NCBI RefSeq assembly: GCF_900113935.1
Contig: NZ_FORF01000011.1
Span: 1-64,000, forward strand
Direction of reading: 5' to 3'
Origin: Aquamicrobium aerolatum DSM 21857
GTDB lineage: Bacteria > Pseudomonadota > Alphaproteobacteria > Rhizobiales > Rhizobiaceae
DNA length: 64,000 nucleotides
In this document: one piece after another, positions 45,216-56,150 of the stretch
Layout of the letters: the number at the start of each line of letters is the position of its first letter
Numbering within the stretch: the first letter of the stretch is position 1
Notes under the pieces: generated by a model
Seen by the model: the letters and a program-made list of their open reading frames with translations, nothing else
Told to the model about the DNA's origin: nothing
The model's database searches: none
Made by a program: the position numbers and the translations under genes

Positions 45216-45934
45216 GCGCGCTTCCGCGCCGCGCGATGGTTCTGGCCGCCGGCCTTGGAAAGCGCATGCGGCCTCTGACAGACCACACGCCCAAGCCGCT
45301 GATCGAAATTGCTGGCAAGTCGCTTCTGGACTGGGGTTTGGATGCGCTGGGCAGTGCCGGAGTGGAGACAGCCGTCGTCAACACCCACTATCTGGGTGAT
45401 CAGATCGTGCGCCATGTCGCGATGCGCCAGCGGCCTGCGATCACGATTTCTGACGAGCGTGATGCGCTTCTGGATTCCGCAGGTGGCATTGTCAGGGCGC
45501 TGCCGATCCTCGGTCACGACCCGTTCCTGATCCTCAACGCCGACACATTCTGGATCGATGGGCCAGAACCGGAACTCCACAGGCTTGGGCTTGCATGGAA
45601 CGACGCGCGCATGGATATTCTGGTCATGCTTGCACATCCCGATCATGCGACCGGACACAGCGGTTCGACTGACTTCCTGATGGACGGGGAGCATCGCCTG
45701 TCGCGTGCGCGGGGCAGCACCGAGGGCTTCATCTATGCCGGCGTTGCCATCCTGCATCCGCGCATTTTCGAAGGCGCCGTCGCTGAGCCGCATTCTCTCA
45801 ATCTGTATTTTGATCGCGCAATTGCCGCGGGTCGGCTGTTCGGCCTGCCGATGAACGGCCACTGGATTACAGTCGGTACGCCCGATGCTGTCGCGCCGGC
45901 GGAGGCGGCGGTGCGACGTGGAGCGGGACGATGA
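45212..45934 (+). CDS. murU: MurNAc-1-phosphate uridylyltransferase MurU
   Basis: 240-aa nucleotidyltransferase. LAAGLGKRMRPLT (11-23) is the UTP-binding signature, with PKPLIEIAGKSLL and LNADTFW (metal-binding Asp) following. Immediately after AmgK it completes the anabolic recycling route MurNAc -> MurNAc-1-P -> UDP-MurNAc, which bypasses de novo MurA/fosfomycin-sensitive steps in pseudomonads. GTG start overlaps the kinase stop. A generic sugar-nucleotidyltransferase is the fallback reading; context favours MurU. Confidence 0.88.
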   Translation: MSALPRRAMVLAAGLGKRMRPLTDHTPKPLIEIAGKSLLDWGLDALGSAGVETAVVNTHYLGDQIVRHVAMRQRPAITISDERDALLDSAGGIVRALPILGHDPFLILNADTFWIDGPEPELHRLGLAWNDARMDILVMLAHPDHATGHSGSTDFLMDGEHRLSRARGSTEGFIYAGVAILHPRIFEGAVAEPHSLNLYFDRAIAAGRLFGLPMNGHWITVGTPDAVAPAEAAVRRGAGR

Positions 45935-48900
45935 CGCCGCGCGTCGTTTCGATCCCCGCTGGCGTTGAATTTCTGCCTGAATTTGCCGACGCCTTGCTGG
46001 CTGGTCGCCTGGTGGAAGGTTTCACGTGGAACGGCGATCCGCTGCAACTTGCCGAGGCCACCATCTATGTACCGACGCGCCGCGCCGCGCGCGCACTGCG
46101 AAGTGTCTTCGTTGATCGGCTAGGCGGCACCACGGCGATCCTTCCAACGATCAGGCCGTTGGGTGAGTTCGACGAGGACGCAGCTCTGTTCGAAAGCGGC
46201 TCCAGTGACGATCTCGCGCTCGATCCACCCATCGGTGATATGGATCGTGTCCTCTTGCTCAGCCCGCTGGTGCGGGCGTGGAAACGGCGTCTCCCATCGC
46301 ATGTCGCGGCGCTTTTCGGTGAGGAGATCGTCGTTCCGGCATCGCTTGCCGACGCGATCTGGCTGTCGCGCGACCTGGCAGCCTTGATGGATGAAATCGA
46401 GACCGGTGGCGCGCACTGGTCACGGCTTGCTGACCTCGTGCCCGCCGAGCTTGCCAATTGGTGGCAGGTGACGCTGGAATTTCTGGAGATCATCACATCG
46501 GCTTGGCCAGCACTTCTGGCCGAGCGTGGGCGATCCAATCCGGCTGGCCATCGCAGTGCTATCATTCTTGCCGAAGCCGAAAGGCTGACCCGCAACCCAC
46601 CCGCAGGGCCGGTTATCGTTGCTGGCTCGACGGGTTCCATTCCTGCAACCGCGCAGCTTCTTGCTGCGATTTCGGAACTACCCCTTGGCGCGGTGGTTCT
46701 GCCGGGGCTGGACAAACGCGCGGACGAAACCAGCTGGGCCGAGATCGGCAGACCTGATGGTCCGCCATCGGTGTTCGGTCATCCGCAGGGTGGTCTCAAG
46801 AAACTTCTGGGCGTGTTGGGTGTCGAGCGTCGCGACGTCGAGGAACTGGCTTTGCCCGAACCTGCCATCGCGCAGCGTATCGCGCTGGTCAACGAGGCGC
46901 TGCGCCCGGCCGAAACGACCGATGTCTGGGCTACGCTTGAACGTGCTCCCGATCCGCAAAGCTTTGCGAATGTCAGCCTGATCGAGGCTGCCAACGAGCG
47001 CGAGGAAGCGCTGTCGATCGCTGTCGCGCTGCGCGTGGCGATTGATGATGGCACGAGCTTTGCCGCACTCGTCACCGGCGACCGCGAACTGGCACGACGG
47101 GTGTCTGCCGAGCTGCGCCGCTTCGGTATTGAAGCTGACGATTCTGGTGGCACGCCGCTCAACACCACCGCTCAAGCGACACTTTTCCACCGTCTGCTGG
47201 AGGCCGTGTTTCGGCCCGGTGATGCGGTGGCGCTGATGGCGCTGCTCAAGCATCCGCTGCTGCATGCGGGCTTGCCGCGCGCGGATGTGCGTGCTGCTGC
47301 CGAAGCGATCGACCTTGTGGCGCTGCGCGGGGCAACCGGGCGACCGGACATCGCGCAGCTGCGCGTTGATTTCGACCAGCGTCTTGCCCGGCTTGATGCG
47401 GATCCGCGCAAGCCGTTCTGGCATCAGCGTCTTTCCGCAGACCGGCTCGACAAGGCGCGTGAGCTGCTCGACGCAATCACGCGGGCATCGTCCGAGCTGA
47501 TTGATCTGCGCGGACAGGAGGTCTCCCTCAAGGAGATCGCTGCGGTTTCGGTGCGCTGTTTCGAGGCGCTGGGCCGCGATCAGGATGGTGCCTATGAGGC
47601 GCTCTATGGTGGCGATAGCGGCGAGGCATTCGCCTCGTTCCTGCGTTCGTTGGTCGGCATCACCGCCGATGTCGACCTGGATGCGATCGAATGGCCGGAC
47701 GTGTTCAATGCGCTGATGGCAGGGGCATCGGTCAAGCCCTCGGTCACCGGAGATCCGCGAATTGCGATCTGGGGTGCGCTGGAGGCCCGCCTGCAGACGG
47801 TCGACACGCTCATCCTCGGCGGCCTCAATGAAGGGTCATGGCCGCGCAAGGCGGAAGCTGACCGCTTCATGTCGCGCATGATGAAGGCCGGGCTTGAACT
47901 CGACCCACCGGAAAAACGCATTGGCCAGGCAGCGCATGATTTTGTCATGGCGATGGGCGCGAAGAAGGTGATCCTGACCCGCTCGGCGCGGACCGGTGAT
48001 GCGCCGGCCCTGGCGTCGCGCTGGCTTCAGCGACTGATGACGTTTGCCGGCAAAGAGATGATCGACCAGATGGCGCATCGGGGGTCGGACATCTTGCATT
48101 GGGCGCGCAGTCTCGACCTCTCGCCATCTGTTCCCTTCGCCCCGCGTCCGTCTCCGCGCCCGCCGGTCGACATGCGGCCGAAGCATTATTCGGTGACCGA
48201 AATCGAGACGCTGCGGCGCGATGCCTACGCGGTCTACGCGCGACGCATCCTGCGGCTTGAACCTCTGGAGCCGTTGCTGCGCGATCCGGGCGCTGCCGAG
48301 CGCGGCACGCTGTTCCACGACATCGTCCATGCCTTCGCCCTTGCGGGCATCGATCCCGAAGCACCCGACGCGCAGACGCGACTGGTGGAGATCGGTCGGC
48401 AGGAATTCGACAAGGTCGGGCTGCCGCTCGACATCGACGCGGTGTGGTGGCCGCGCTTTCTCGAGATGGCCGGACACTTCATCGCGTGGGAGCGTCGTCG
48501 TCCGATTGGGATCCAGGCCCGACTTGCGGAAATCCGCGCCAGCCGCACCGAGATCGGCGTAACGGGCATCAGCCTTTCAGGCCGCGCCGACCGCATCGAC
48601 CTTCTTGCCGCCGACATGGCCGACATCATCGACTTCAAGACCGGCTCGTCGCCTTCCAAGGCGCAGGCGCACACGCTGCTGTCGCCGCAGCTTGCGCTTG
48701 AAGGTGCCCTGCTAATGCGCGGGGCGTTTCGCGATATCGGCACGCGCATGCCTTCCCAACTCGCTTATGTGCGCATGAAAGCAGACGGCGATGTCGTCGA
48801 GGAATCGATCCTCGAATATAGCCGCCAGATCAAGTCGGCGACCGAGCTTTCCGACGAAGCTTGGATGCAGCTGGAGAAGCTGGTGTCCCACTATGCCCGA

Positions 48901-49035
48901 GAGACGACTGGTTTCCTGTCGCGCGCGTTGCCGTTCCGGGAAGGCGATGTCAGTGGCTATTATGATCATCTGGCCCGTGTGCTGGAATGGTCGGCAGGTG
49001 GTGAAGGTGCGGCAGGCGGGGGCGAGGGCGAATGA
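45931..49035 (+). CDS. addB: Double-strand break repair protein AddB
   Basis: AddB (1034 aa), the second helicase-like/nuclease subunit of the AddAB (RecBCD-equivalent) complex, alphaproteobacterial type. The C-terminal PD-(D/E)XK nuclease shows GRADRIDLL and DIIDFKTG (about 885-910). No iron-sulphur cysteine set like that of Bacillus AddB is apparent. Start overlaps murU by 4 bp and stop overlaps addA by 4 bp. A weak parS-like CACGTG site lies in the first codons. Confidence 0.94.
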   Translation: MTPRVVSIPAGVEFLPEFADALLAGRLVEGFTWNGDPLQLAEATIYVPTRRAARALRSVFVDRLGGTTAILPTIRPLGEFDEDAALFESGSSDDLALDPPIGDMDRVLLLSPLVRAWKRRLPSHVAALFGEEIVVPASLADAIWLSRDLAALMDEIETGGAHWSRLADLVPAELANWWQVTLEFLEIITSAWPALLAERGRSNPAGHRSAIILAEAERLTRNPPAGPVIVAGSTGSIPATAQLLAAISELPLGAVVLPGLDKRADETSWAEIGRPDGPPSVFGHPQGGLKKLLGVLGVERRDVEELALPEPAIAQRIALVNEALRPAETTDVWATLERAPDPQSFANVSLIEAANEREEALSIAVALRVAIDDGTSFAALVTGDRELARRVSAELRRFGIEADDSGGTPLNTTAQATLFHRLLEAVFRPGDAVALMALLKHPLLHAGLPRADVRAAAEAIDLVALRGATGRPDIAQLRVDFDQRLARLDADPRKPFWHQRLSADRLDKARELLDAITRASSELIDLRGQEVSLKEIAAVSVRCFEALGRDQDGAYEALYGGDSGEAFASFLRSLVGITADVDLDAIEWPDVFNALMAGASVKPSVTGDPRIAIWGALEARLQTVDTLILGGLNEGSWPRKAEADRFMSRMMKAGLELDPPEKRIGQAAHDFVMAMGAKKVILTRSARTGDAPALASRWLQRLMTFAGKEMIDQMAHRGSDILHWARSLDLSPSVPFAPRPSPRPPVDMRPKHYSVTEIETLRRDAYAVYARRILRLEPLEPLLRDPGAAERGTLFHDIVHAFALAGIDPEAPDAQTRLVEIGRQEFDKVGLPLDIDAVWWPRFLEMAGHFIAWERRRPIGIQARLAEIRASRTEIGVTGISLSGRADRIDLLAADMADIIDFKTGSSPSKAQAHTLLSPQLALEGALLMRGAFRDIGTRMPSQLAYVRMKADGDVVEESILEYSRQIKSATELSDEAWMQLEKLVSHYARETTGFLSRALPFREGDVSGYYDHLARVLEWSAGGEGAAGGGEGE
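46018..46033. promoter_or_regulatory. Weak parS-like site within addB
   Basis: GGTTTCACGTGGAACG, 13 of 16 to parS, inside addB codons for GFTWNG. Listed for completeness; could be chance. Confidence 0.25.
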
Positions 49036-52000
49036 GCAGCGTGTTCATCATCCCGGATGATACCCGGATCGCGCAGGCCAAAGCCTCGACGCCAGACATT
49101 TCCGCCTGGGTTTCGGCCAATGCCGGCTCGGGCAAAACGCATGTTCTTGCCAGCCGCGTGATCAGGTTGCTGCTGCGCGGTGTCGATCCGTCGCGCATCC
49201 TGTGCCTCACCTACACACGCGCCGCGGCCGCCAATATGGCAAACCGTGTGTTCGCCAACCTTTCGCGCTGGACGATGCTTGCGCAGGACGATCTCGCGCG
49301 GGAAATTGCGGACCTGGAGGGCATCGCGCCGGACGCGCGAAAGCTCAGGCTGGCACGTCAGTTGTTTGCGCGCGCGCTTGAAACGCCGGGCGGTCTCAAA
49401 ATCCAGACCATTCATGCGTTCTGCGAGGCGGTTCTGCACCAGTTCCCGCTGGAGGCTAACATTGCCGGGCATTTCGAGATGCTCGACACACAGATGGAAG
49501 CTGCCCTCGTTGGCGAGGCGCGCCGGGAAATGATCGCGCTTGCGGCGCAGAATGCTGATGCCGAGCTTGCCGAAGCTTTTGCCACAATATTGCAGGTTGC
49601 AGGCGAAAGCGGGCTCGACGCGCTTCTCGGTGCCATCGTCAACCAGCGCGATGGTTTGCGCGCTTTCCTCGGGCAGATCAGCGTCGGCGACGGGCAATAC
49701 CTGCCGCTGTTTGAGGAATTTGGTTTCAACGGGAGCGAGAGTGCAGACTCGCTCGCGGGAGCGCTGCTGCCCGACAGCTATTTCACGCCCGAGCTTGCGC
49801 GCGGGATAGCCAGCCGTGCTGCCGCAGCCGACAAGTCGATTGCCGCGAAATTTGCTGCCGATCTCATTGAGATTTTCGCCCAACCGGATGCGCAGGAGCG
49901 GCTACACGCCCTGCGCGGCGCGTTTCTCACCAGAAAAGCCGGGCAGTGGGCGCCAAAATCCGCCACTCGAATCATGGCCAAGGGTGTTGGTGAATATTTC
50001 CCCGAATTCGCCGACGAGTTCGAGCGTTTCGCGGGGGATATTGAAGCAACCTGCGATCGTGTCGGCCTTTTGTCGATGCTCACCAGCACTAAAGCGGCGC
50101 TCACCATCGCCGACTGGCTCATCGGGCGTTATGAGCGGCTCAAAAGCGCGCGCGGTTTCCTCGATTTCAACGATCTGATTACCCGCACCGTCGCTCTGCT
50201 GGCGCGCGAGGACGCCGGCGCGTGGGTTCAATACAAGCTGGACCAGGGGATCGATCACGTCCTGCTCGATGAAGCCCAGGATACCAGTCCCGACCAGTGG
50301 GCGGTGGTGAAGGCCCTGACCTCGGAGTTCTTCGCCGGGCTTGGTGCGCGTGACGGTGTGCGCCGCACCGTGTTTGCGGTGGGCGATGAAAAGCAGTCGA
50401 TCTATTCGTTCCAGGGAGCCGAGCCGGAATCCTTCGGTCGCAGCGGTCGCGAATTTCAAGAACGCGTGCTCAGCGCCAAAGGGCAGTTCGAACACGTCAA
50501 GCTGACGCGCTCGTTCCGCTCGACCGATGACGTCCTGTCAGCGGTCGATCTGGTGTTTGCGCCCGAACCCAACCGCGACGGTCTCACCCGCGATCCGGAG
50601 CCGATCGAGCATCTGGCGATCCGCTCCAGTGCGCCCGGCCATGTCGAGGTCTGGCCATCGCTCAGTCCGACCGTCGTCGAGGAGCCGGAAGACTGGACGG
50701 AGCCGGTCGATCACGCATCGGCTCCTGCAGTTCGGCTTGCCGTTCAGATTGCCAATACGATTGGCCACTGGCTTTCCTCAGGCGAAATGCTGCTTGGCAG
50801 GGCGCGCAAGATCAAGGCCGGGGACGTGATGGTTCTGGTACGAAAACGCGACCGGTTCATCCATGCCTTGTCTCGGGAATTGAAAGAACGCGGCATTCCG
50901 GTGGCCGGTGCCGACCGTCTGATGCTGACCGATCACATCGCCGTGCAGGATTTGATGGCAATTGCGCGCATATCGCTGCAGCCGGAAGACGACCTGTCGC
51001 TCGCCGCGCTCTTGAAGAGCCCTGTCTTCGGTTACGACGAGGAGCGCCTGTTCCGCCTTGCAGCCTATCGTGATCCAGGTCAGTCGCTTCTATCTGCCCT
51101 GAGGGCCGACCCTTCCAGCAAGGATGTCGCCGATTTGCTGGCGCGCTGGAGAAATGAATCCGGCTATCGAAAGCCGTTCGTATTGTTTGCTGGCATGCTT
51201 GCCAAGGACGGCCTGCGACGAAAATTCATTGCCCGGCTGGGCGTAGAGGCTGGCGATGTCGTAGATGAGTTCCTCAGTTTCTGCCTCGCCGCCGAAAAGA
51301 CCGGCGTCACCGAACTCGAGGCGTTGCTGGCGCTGTTGGAAAGCGGCGGGCCCGAGATCAAGCGCGAGATGGATCAGACACGCGGTGAAGTCCGCATCAT
51401 GACCACGCATGCCTCCAAGGGACTGGAGGCACCGGTCGTGTTCCTTGTCGACAGTGGCGCGGCAGCGTTTTCTGACAGCCATCTGCCGCGCCTGCTTCGG
51501 TTCGACCCGCCGAACCTTGGGTGGCAGGGGGAAGGCTATTTGTGGCGTGCCGCTGCCGATACGAGCAACAGCTTTTCGCAATCCCTCGCAGTCAAGGCGC
51601 GCGCCAAGGCTGAACAGGAATATCGACGCTTGCTCTATGTCGGCATGACCCGCGCCGAAGATCGCCTCATCATGTGCGGTTATCACGGCAAGCGTGGTCA
51701 GCCGGAAATGGCCTGGCATGCAATGGTGCAAAACGCGCTCGCAGGCTCGGCTCAGACGCAGACCCTTGTCCATCCCGCCACCGGTGAGACGATATTGCGT
51801 TACTCGGCGACCCCGCCGATTGATGTGCAATTGGAAGCGGAAGCACCGGCTACAGAGCCTGTCCTGCCGTCAATGCCCCCAGAACTCTTCAAGGTGCTGC
51901 CGCGCCCCACGATCTTGCCACGTCCCCTGTCGCCGTCCGGCGCGGGCGCGGTGATCGATCCTGCCCCCGAACAGCCGGTTCCCGGTGGTTCGCCGGTGCT

Positions 52001-52544
52001 TGATGCAGCGCTTGCACCGGCATTCGCACTTGAGCGCGGAACGGCTGCGCACCGGCTGCTGCAGCTTTTGCCCGCGTTACCGCAGGATGAACGCGAAGCC
52101 GCGGCGCGCCGCTACCTGGAGCGGATCGGGCGTGACTGGCCCAGCGGTGAAGCGGATCGGTTGTGGCTCTCCGTGCGCGCTATCCTGGAAAACCGGGATT
52201 TTGCGTCGCTTTTTGCGCGAGGTTCACGCGCCGAAGTCGAAATCATGGGCACGATCATGCTCGGAAATTCCGAACGTGCCGTGTCTGGCAAGATCGACCG
52301 CCTGGTGCCGGGAGATGATGCGGTGCTGATTGTCGACTACAAGACAAACCGCCCTGCGCCGCAGGCTCCGGCCCAGGTTCCGTTCGGCCATGTCGCACAG
52401 ATGGCGCTTTACTGCGCGCTTCTCGCACCGCTTTATCCGGGCAGGCCGATCCGGGCTGCGTTGGTGTACACGGAAACGCCAATTCTGATCGACCTTCCGG
52501 CAGACGTGATGGATGCTGCGCTTGCTCAACTGGGGAAGGCGTGA
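49032..52544 (+). CDS. addA: Double-strand break repair helicase AddA
   Basis: AddA (1170 aa), UvrD-type helicase-nuclease of AddAB. Walker [10 protein letters not shown] (30-38), Walker [15 protein letters not shown] (about 410), [15 protein letters not shown] (motif III), [16 protein letters not shown] (motif V) and the C-terminal RecB-like nuclease ending [12 protein letters not shown]. Together with AddB it resects DNA ends for RecA loading until it meets a Chi-like sequence; the recognition sequence for this organism is unknown. Confidence 0.96.
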   Translation: MSSVFIIPDDTRIAQAKASTPDISAWVSANAGSGKTHVLASRVIRLLLRGVDPSRILCLTYTRAAAANMANRVFANLSRWTMLAQDDLAREIADLEGIAPDARKLRLARQLFARALETPGGLKIQTIHAFCEAVLHQFPLEANIAGHFEMLDTQMEAALVGEARREMIALAAQNADAELAEAFATILQVAGESGLDALLGAIVNQRDGLRAFLGQISVGDGQYLPLFEEFGFNGSESADSLAGALLPDSYFTPELARGIASRAAAADKSIAAKFAADLIEIFAQPDAQERLHALRGAFLTRKAGQWAPKSATRIMAKGVGEYFPEFADEFERFAGDIEATCDRVGLLSMLTSTKAALTIADWLIGRYERLKSARGFLDFNDLITRTVALLAREDAGAWVQYKLDQGIDHVLLDEAQDTSPDQWAVVKALTSEFFAGLGARDGVRRTVFAVGDEKQSIYSFQGAEPESFGRSGREFQERVLSAKGQFEHVKLTRSFRSTDDVLSAVDLVFAPEPNRDGLTRDPEPIEHLAIRSSAPGHVEVWPSLSPTVVEEPEDWTEPVDHASAPAVRLAVQIANTIGHWLSSGEMLLGRARKIKAGDVMVLVRKRDRFIHALSRELKERGIPVAGADRLMLTDHIAVQDLMAIARISLQPEDDLSLAALLKSPVFGYDEERLFRLAAYRDPGQSLLSALRADPSSKDVADLLARWRNESGYRKPFVLFAGMLAKDGLRRKFIARLGVEAGDVVDEFLSFCLAAEKTGVTELEALLALLESGGPEIKREMDQTRGEVRIMTTHASKGLEAPVVFLVDSGAAAFSDSHLPRLLRFDPPNLGWQGEGYLWRAAADTSNSFSQSLAVKARAKAEQEYRRLLYVGMTRAEDRLIMCGYHGKRGQPEMAWHAMVQNALAGSAQTQTLVHPATGETILRYSATPPIDVQLEAEAPATEPVLPSMPPELFKVLPRPTILPRPLSPSGAGAVIDPAPEQPVPGGSPVLDAALAPAFALERGTAAHRLLQLLPALPQDEREAAARRYLERIGRDWPSGEADRLWLSVRAILENRDFASLFARGSRAEVEIMGTIMLGNSERAVSGKIDRLVPGDDAVLIVDYKTNRPAPQAPAQVPFGHVAQMALYCALLAPLYPGRPIRAALVYTETPILIDLPADVMDAALAQLGKA

Positions 52545-52608
52545 CAGAAAGTTCTTGAATGGGGTGATCCGATGCCCCACATGCGTGCGACAGATTCAGG
52601 AGATCGCC

Positions 52609-52929
52609 ATGGCAACCGTCACCGTAGACAAGAACAATTTCCAGACCGACGTCCTGCAGGCTTCAGAGCCAGTCGTCGTTGATTTCTGGGCCGAATGGTG
52701 CGGCCCGTGCAAGATGATCGCGCCAGCGCTTGAGGAAATTGCGACCGAGCTCGCTGGCAAGGTGAAAGTCGCCAAGGTCAATATCGACGAGAACCCGGAA
52801 CTGGCTGCCCAGTTTGGTGTTCGCTCGATCCCGACCCTGATGATCTTCAAGGGCGGCGAAGTTGCCGACATGAAAGTGGGTGCAGCGCCCAAGACCGCGC
52901 TGGCCTCGTGGATCGGCGGCGCCGTCTGA
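52609..52929 (+). CDS. trxA: Thioredoxin
   Basis: TrxA (106 aa) with redox Cys31 and Cys34 in EWCGPCK and the cis-Pro loop RSIPTLM. Start ATG 52609 has AGGAG 8 bases upstream; in-frame upstream sequence overlaps addA in another frame. General disulphide reductase of the cytosol, donor to ribonucleotide reductase and others. Typical neighbour of addA and folC in rhizobia. Confidence 0.97.
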   Translation: MATVTVDKNNFQTDVLQASEPVVVDFWAEWCGPCKMIAPALEEIATELAGKVKVAKVNIDENPELAAQFGVRSIPTLMIFKGGEVADMKVGAAPKTALASWIGGAV

Positions 52930-52944
52930 TCTTCAGAGCATCAT

Positions 52945-52976
52945 GAAAAAACCCGGCCTTGCGCCGGGTTTTTTTG
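52945..52976. terminator. Terminator between trxA and folC
   Basis: AAAAAACCCGGC/GCCGGGTTTTTTT. A- and T-tracts on both sides let it work for trxA (plus) and for the trp-folC operon (minus). Confidence 0.92.
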
Positions 52977-52978
52977 TG

Positions 52979-54316
52979 TCAGGCTGGTGGCGTGCCGTTT
53001 TTGCGAAGCACTTCGCCGACCAGATAGAGCGAGCCGCAGATCAGGATGCGCGGCGGCAGGCTTGGGTCGTCCCAGCCATCTCGCAGCAACATCAAGGCGT
53101 TTTCCACGGACGCGACCGGTTCGGCCTCAAGCCCTGCCTCAGTTGCGCGCGCAGCGAGCTGGTCATTGGGAACGCCCGCGTCGCTCTCATTCACAGGGAT
53201 GGTGAAAACCCGCTTCGCGATGCCGACAAAGTTGCGGAAATAGCCGGCCTGATCCTTGGTGTTGATCATCCCGGAGATCAGCACCAGTGGACGTGGCGAG
53301 CGATCTTCCTGTTCGGCCAGCGTTTCGGCGATTGCGGCCCCGGCGCTGGGATTATGGCCGCCGTCGATCCAGATGTCGGCCCCTTGCGGGGCGAGAGCGC
53401 TGAGCTTTCCGTCGGGAAGCAACTGCATGCGTCCCGGCCACTCGACCCGTCGCATTGCTGCTTCCGCAATGCTCTGGGTCACCTTGAACCCCGCTGCCTT
53501 CACACCGGCAATCGCGGCGGCGGCGTTGCCATATTGATGCCGGCCGGGAAGGCGCGGCAGGCTCAGGTCAAACAGGCCATCTTCATCCTGATAGACGAGA
53601 CGACCGTTCTCTTCATGCGCCATGAATTCCTGGCCATAGACAACCAGCGGGCAGCCAAGGCGTTCGGCTGTTTCCACCAGCACGTCGCGCGCGCTGTCAT
53701 GAAGTTGCGCGCCGACGACCACAGGGCAGCCCGGCTTGATGATGCCGGCCTTTTCGGCGGCAATCAGTTCAACCTTGTCACCAAGATAGGCTTCGTGGTC
53801 GAGCGCAATCGGCAGGATGACGCTGGCTGCAGGGCGGGCGATCACATTGGTCGCGTCGAACCGACCTCCCAGGCCCACCTCGACGATCGCAACATCCGCA
53901 GGATGCTCGGAAAACAGCACGAACATCGCCGCCGTCAGGATCTCGAACACCGTGATCGTCTCGCCGTTATTGGCCGCAGCGATCCGCTGCAGCACTTCGG
54001 CAAGCACATCATCTTCGACCAGCCGTCCGCCGCCTTCGGCTCCCAGCCGATAGCGTTCGTGCCAGTCTACCAGATGCGGTGAGGTGTGGACGTGGCAGGT
54101 AAGGCCCGATGCCTCGATCAGCGCGCGGGTAAATGCCGAGGTCGAACCCTTGCCATTGGTGCCGGCAATATGGATCACCGGCGGCATCCGTTCCTGCGGA
54201 TTGCCAAGCCTTTCGAGCAGGCGCGAGATGCGCTCGAGCGACAGGTCGAACCCCTTGGGGTGCAGGCTCATCAGCCGCTCGATTTCACGGTCGGCGGCGC
54301 TCGTTGCAAGGGTCAT
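52979..54316 (-). CDS. folC: Bifunctional folylpolyglutamate / dihydrofolate synthase
   Basis: FolC (445 aa) adds L-glutamate to dihydropteroate and to folates. Mur-ligase type: P-loop AGTNGKGST (51-59), TSPHLVDWHERYR block and the VEVGLGGRFDATN signature. Last gene of the leftward trpF-trpB-cutA-trpA-accD-folC run; it ends 3 bp from the shared terminator. Confidence 0.95.
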   Translation of the reverse strand: MTLATSAADREIERLMSLHPKGFDLSLERISRLLERLGNPQERMPPVIHIAGTNGKGSTSAFTRALIEASGLTCHVHTSPHLVDWHERYRLGAEGGGRLVEDDVLAEVLQRIAAANNGETITVFEILTAAMFVLFSEHPADVAIVEVGLGGRFDATNVIARPAASVILPIALDHEAYLGDKVELIAAEKAGIIKPGCPVVVGAQLHDSARDVLVETAERLGCPLVVYGQEFMAHEENGRLVYQDEDGLFDLSLPRLPGRHQYGNAAAAIAGVKAAGFKVTQSIAEAAMRRVEWPGRMQLLPDGKLSALAPQGADIWIDGGHNPSAGAAIAETLAEQEDRSPRPLVLISGMINTKDQAGYFRNFVGIAKRVFTIPVNESDAGVPNDQLAARATEAGLEAEPVASVENALMLLRDGWDDPSLPPRILICGSLYLVGEVLRKNGTPPA

Positions 54317-54356
54317 GTCAGACCTCCCGGTTCACGCCGGCCTGTTTGCGGCAAGC

Positions 54357-55259
54357 TTATGCCTCGGCTGAAACCTGTTTGTCCGTCTCCACAATCTTCG
54401 CGGCCGTGGCCTTCTCCTTGAGCAGGATCTTCAGCAGCCGGGAAATTGTTTCCTTCAGCTCAAGACGAGAGACCACCATGTCGACCATGCCGTGCTCCAT
54501 GAGATATTCGGAGCGCTGGAAGCCTTCCGGCAGCTTTTCGCGGATGGTCTGTTCGATGACGCGGGCACCGGCAAAGCCGATCACCGCACCGGGCTCGGCG
54601 ACATGGACGTCGCCCAGCATCGCGTAGGATGCTGTCACGCCGCCGGTGGTCGGGTTGGTCAGCACCACGATATAGGGAAGGTTGGCTTCCTTCAGGCGGT
54701 CGACGGCAACGGTCGTGCGCGCCAGCTGCATGAGCGACAGGATGCCTTCCTGCATGCGGGCGCCGCCCGATGCCGAAAACAGCACCAAGGGCCGCTTCTG
54801 AGCAATCGCCGTTTCAAAAGCCTTCACGATGGCTTCGCCGGCGGCCATGCCGAGCGATCCGCCCATGAAAGCAAAGTCCTGTACCGTCGCGACGATCGGC
54901 AAGCCCTCGATGGTGCCGGTTGCCGACAGAACCGCATCCTCAAGACCGGTCTTGGCGCGGTAGTCCTTGAGACGATCCGTGTAGCGCTTCTCGTCACGGA
55001 ATTTCAGCGGATCAACCGGAGCCTTCGGGTTCTCCAGCAGCGTGTATTCGCCATTGTCGAAAAACGCCTTGAGCCGCTCCTTGCCGGAAATCTTCATGTG
55101 GTAGCCCGAAGACGGGATCACCCACTGGTTTTCCTCCAGCTCCTTGTGAAACACCATCTCGCCGGTCTCGGGGTCCTTGACCCAGAGATTTTCGGGCATG
55201 TCGCGGCGACCAAAGAAGGAGTTGATCTTGGGCCGTACGTAGTTGGTGATCCAGTTCAT
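54357..55259 (-). CDS. accD: Acetyl-CoA carboxylase carboxyltransferase subunit beta, zinc-finger cysteines absent
   Basis: AccD (300 aa) with AccA transfers carboxyl from biotin to acetyl-CoA, forming malonyl-CoA. The carboxyltransferase fold is intact ([48 protein letters not shown]). The N-terminal segment corresponding to the Cys4 zinc ribbon reads [24 protein letters not shown] ... SGYHMK, with none of the four cysteines of the E. coli protein. Loss is partial in other rhizobia and looks complete here. Context: trpA upstream, folC downstream. Confidence 0.95.
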   Translation of the reverse strand: MNWITNYVRPKINSFFGRRDMPENLWVKDPETGEMVFHKELEENQWVIPSSGYHMKISGKERLKAFFDNGEYTLLENPKAPVDPLKFRDEKRYTDRLKDYRAKTGLEDAVLSATGTIEGLPIVATVQDFAFMGGSLGMAAGEAIVKAFETAIAQKRPLVLFSASGGARMQEGILSLMQLARTTVAVDRLKEANLPYIVVLTNPTTGGVTASYAMLGDVHVAEPGAVIGFAGARVIEQTIREKLPEGFQRSEYLMEHGMVDMVVSRLELKETISRLLKILLKEKATAAKIVETDKQVSAEA

Positions 55260-55310
55260 CGAGATTTCCTTGATCTGTGACGTCAGCGCGTCTTCACAGA
55301 AATGGTGTCT

Positions 55311-56150
55311 TTAGTCAGCCGGGGCAAGACGCGCGCGACGCACGCCACGGGCGAGCCCATCCACGAGCGTTGCAACAGCCTCGGCGGGATTGGCGGTCAT
55401 CTTTCCGTTGCCGTCTATCACATTAGCCACCGCGTTGACGATGGCTGTACCGACGACGACACCGTCAGCGGATGCACCGATGGCCCGCGCCTGTTCGGCC
55501 GTCTTGACGCCAAACCCGACGCAGACCGGCAGATCGGTATGCGCCTTGATCCGGGACACCGCCGCGGCAACATTGGTCGTATCGGGCAGGGCCGAGCCGG
55601 TGATGCCGGTCATCGAGACATAGTACACAAAGCCGGAAGTGTTCTGCAGCACCTTGGGCAGCCGATGGTCGTCGGTGGTCGGCGTTGCGAGACGAATGAA
55701 ATTCACACCGGCCTTGAGCGCGGGAATGCAGAGTTCCTCGTCCATCTCCGGCGGCAGGTCGACCACGATCAGGCCGTCGATGCCGGACGCCTTGGCGTCA
55801 GCAAGGAAACTGTCGACGCCGTAGCTGTAGATCGGGTTGTAATAGCCCATCAGAACGATCGGCGTCTCATCGTCTTCCTTGCGGAAGTCGGCGGCCATGG
55901 CGAGCGTCTTCTTCAGCGTCTGGCCGGCCCTGAGGGCACGCAAGCCAGCCGCCTGGATAGCCGGGCCGTCGGCCATCGGGTCGGAGAATGGCATCCCCAG
56001 CTCGATGATGTCCGAGCCGGCCTTCGGCAGCGCCTTCATGATTTCCAGCGAGGTATCGTAGTCGGGATCGCCACCCATGAAATAGGTGACGAGCGCCGGG
56101 CGGCCCTCTTGTTTCAGCGCCGCCATGCGGCGGTCGATACGCGTCGTCAT
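55311..56150 (-). CDS. trpA: Tryptophan synthase alpha subunit
   Basis: TrpA (279 aa) cleaves indole-3-glycerol phosphate to indole. Catalytic Glu50 ([14 protein letters not shown]) and Asp61 are in place; GTAIVNAV is the phosphate loop. Start ATG 56150 overlaps the cutA-like stop by 4 bp, so it is translationally coupled to that gene and not directly to trpB, an unusual separation of trpB and trpA. Confidence 0.96.
   Translation of the reverse strand: MTTRIDRRMAALKQEGRPALVTYFMGGDPDYDTSLEIMKALPKAGSDIIELGMPFSDPMADGPAIQAAGLRALRAGQTLKKTLAMAADFRKEDDETPIVLMGYYNPIYSYGVDSFLADAKASGIDGLIVVDLPPEMDEELCIPALKAGVNFIRLATPTTDDHRLPKVLQNTSGFVYYVSMTGITGSALPDTTNVAAAVSRIKAHTDLPVCVGFGVKTAEQARAIGASADGVVVGTAIVNAVANVIDGNGKMTANPAEAVATLVDGLARGVRRARLAPAD

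Noticed and set aside
52880-54082. 400-codon plus-strand frame
   Set aside because: Antisense of folC and spans the trxA/folC terminator.
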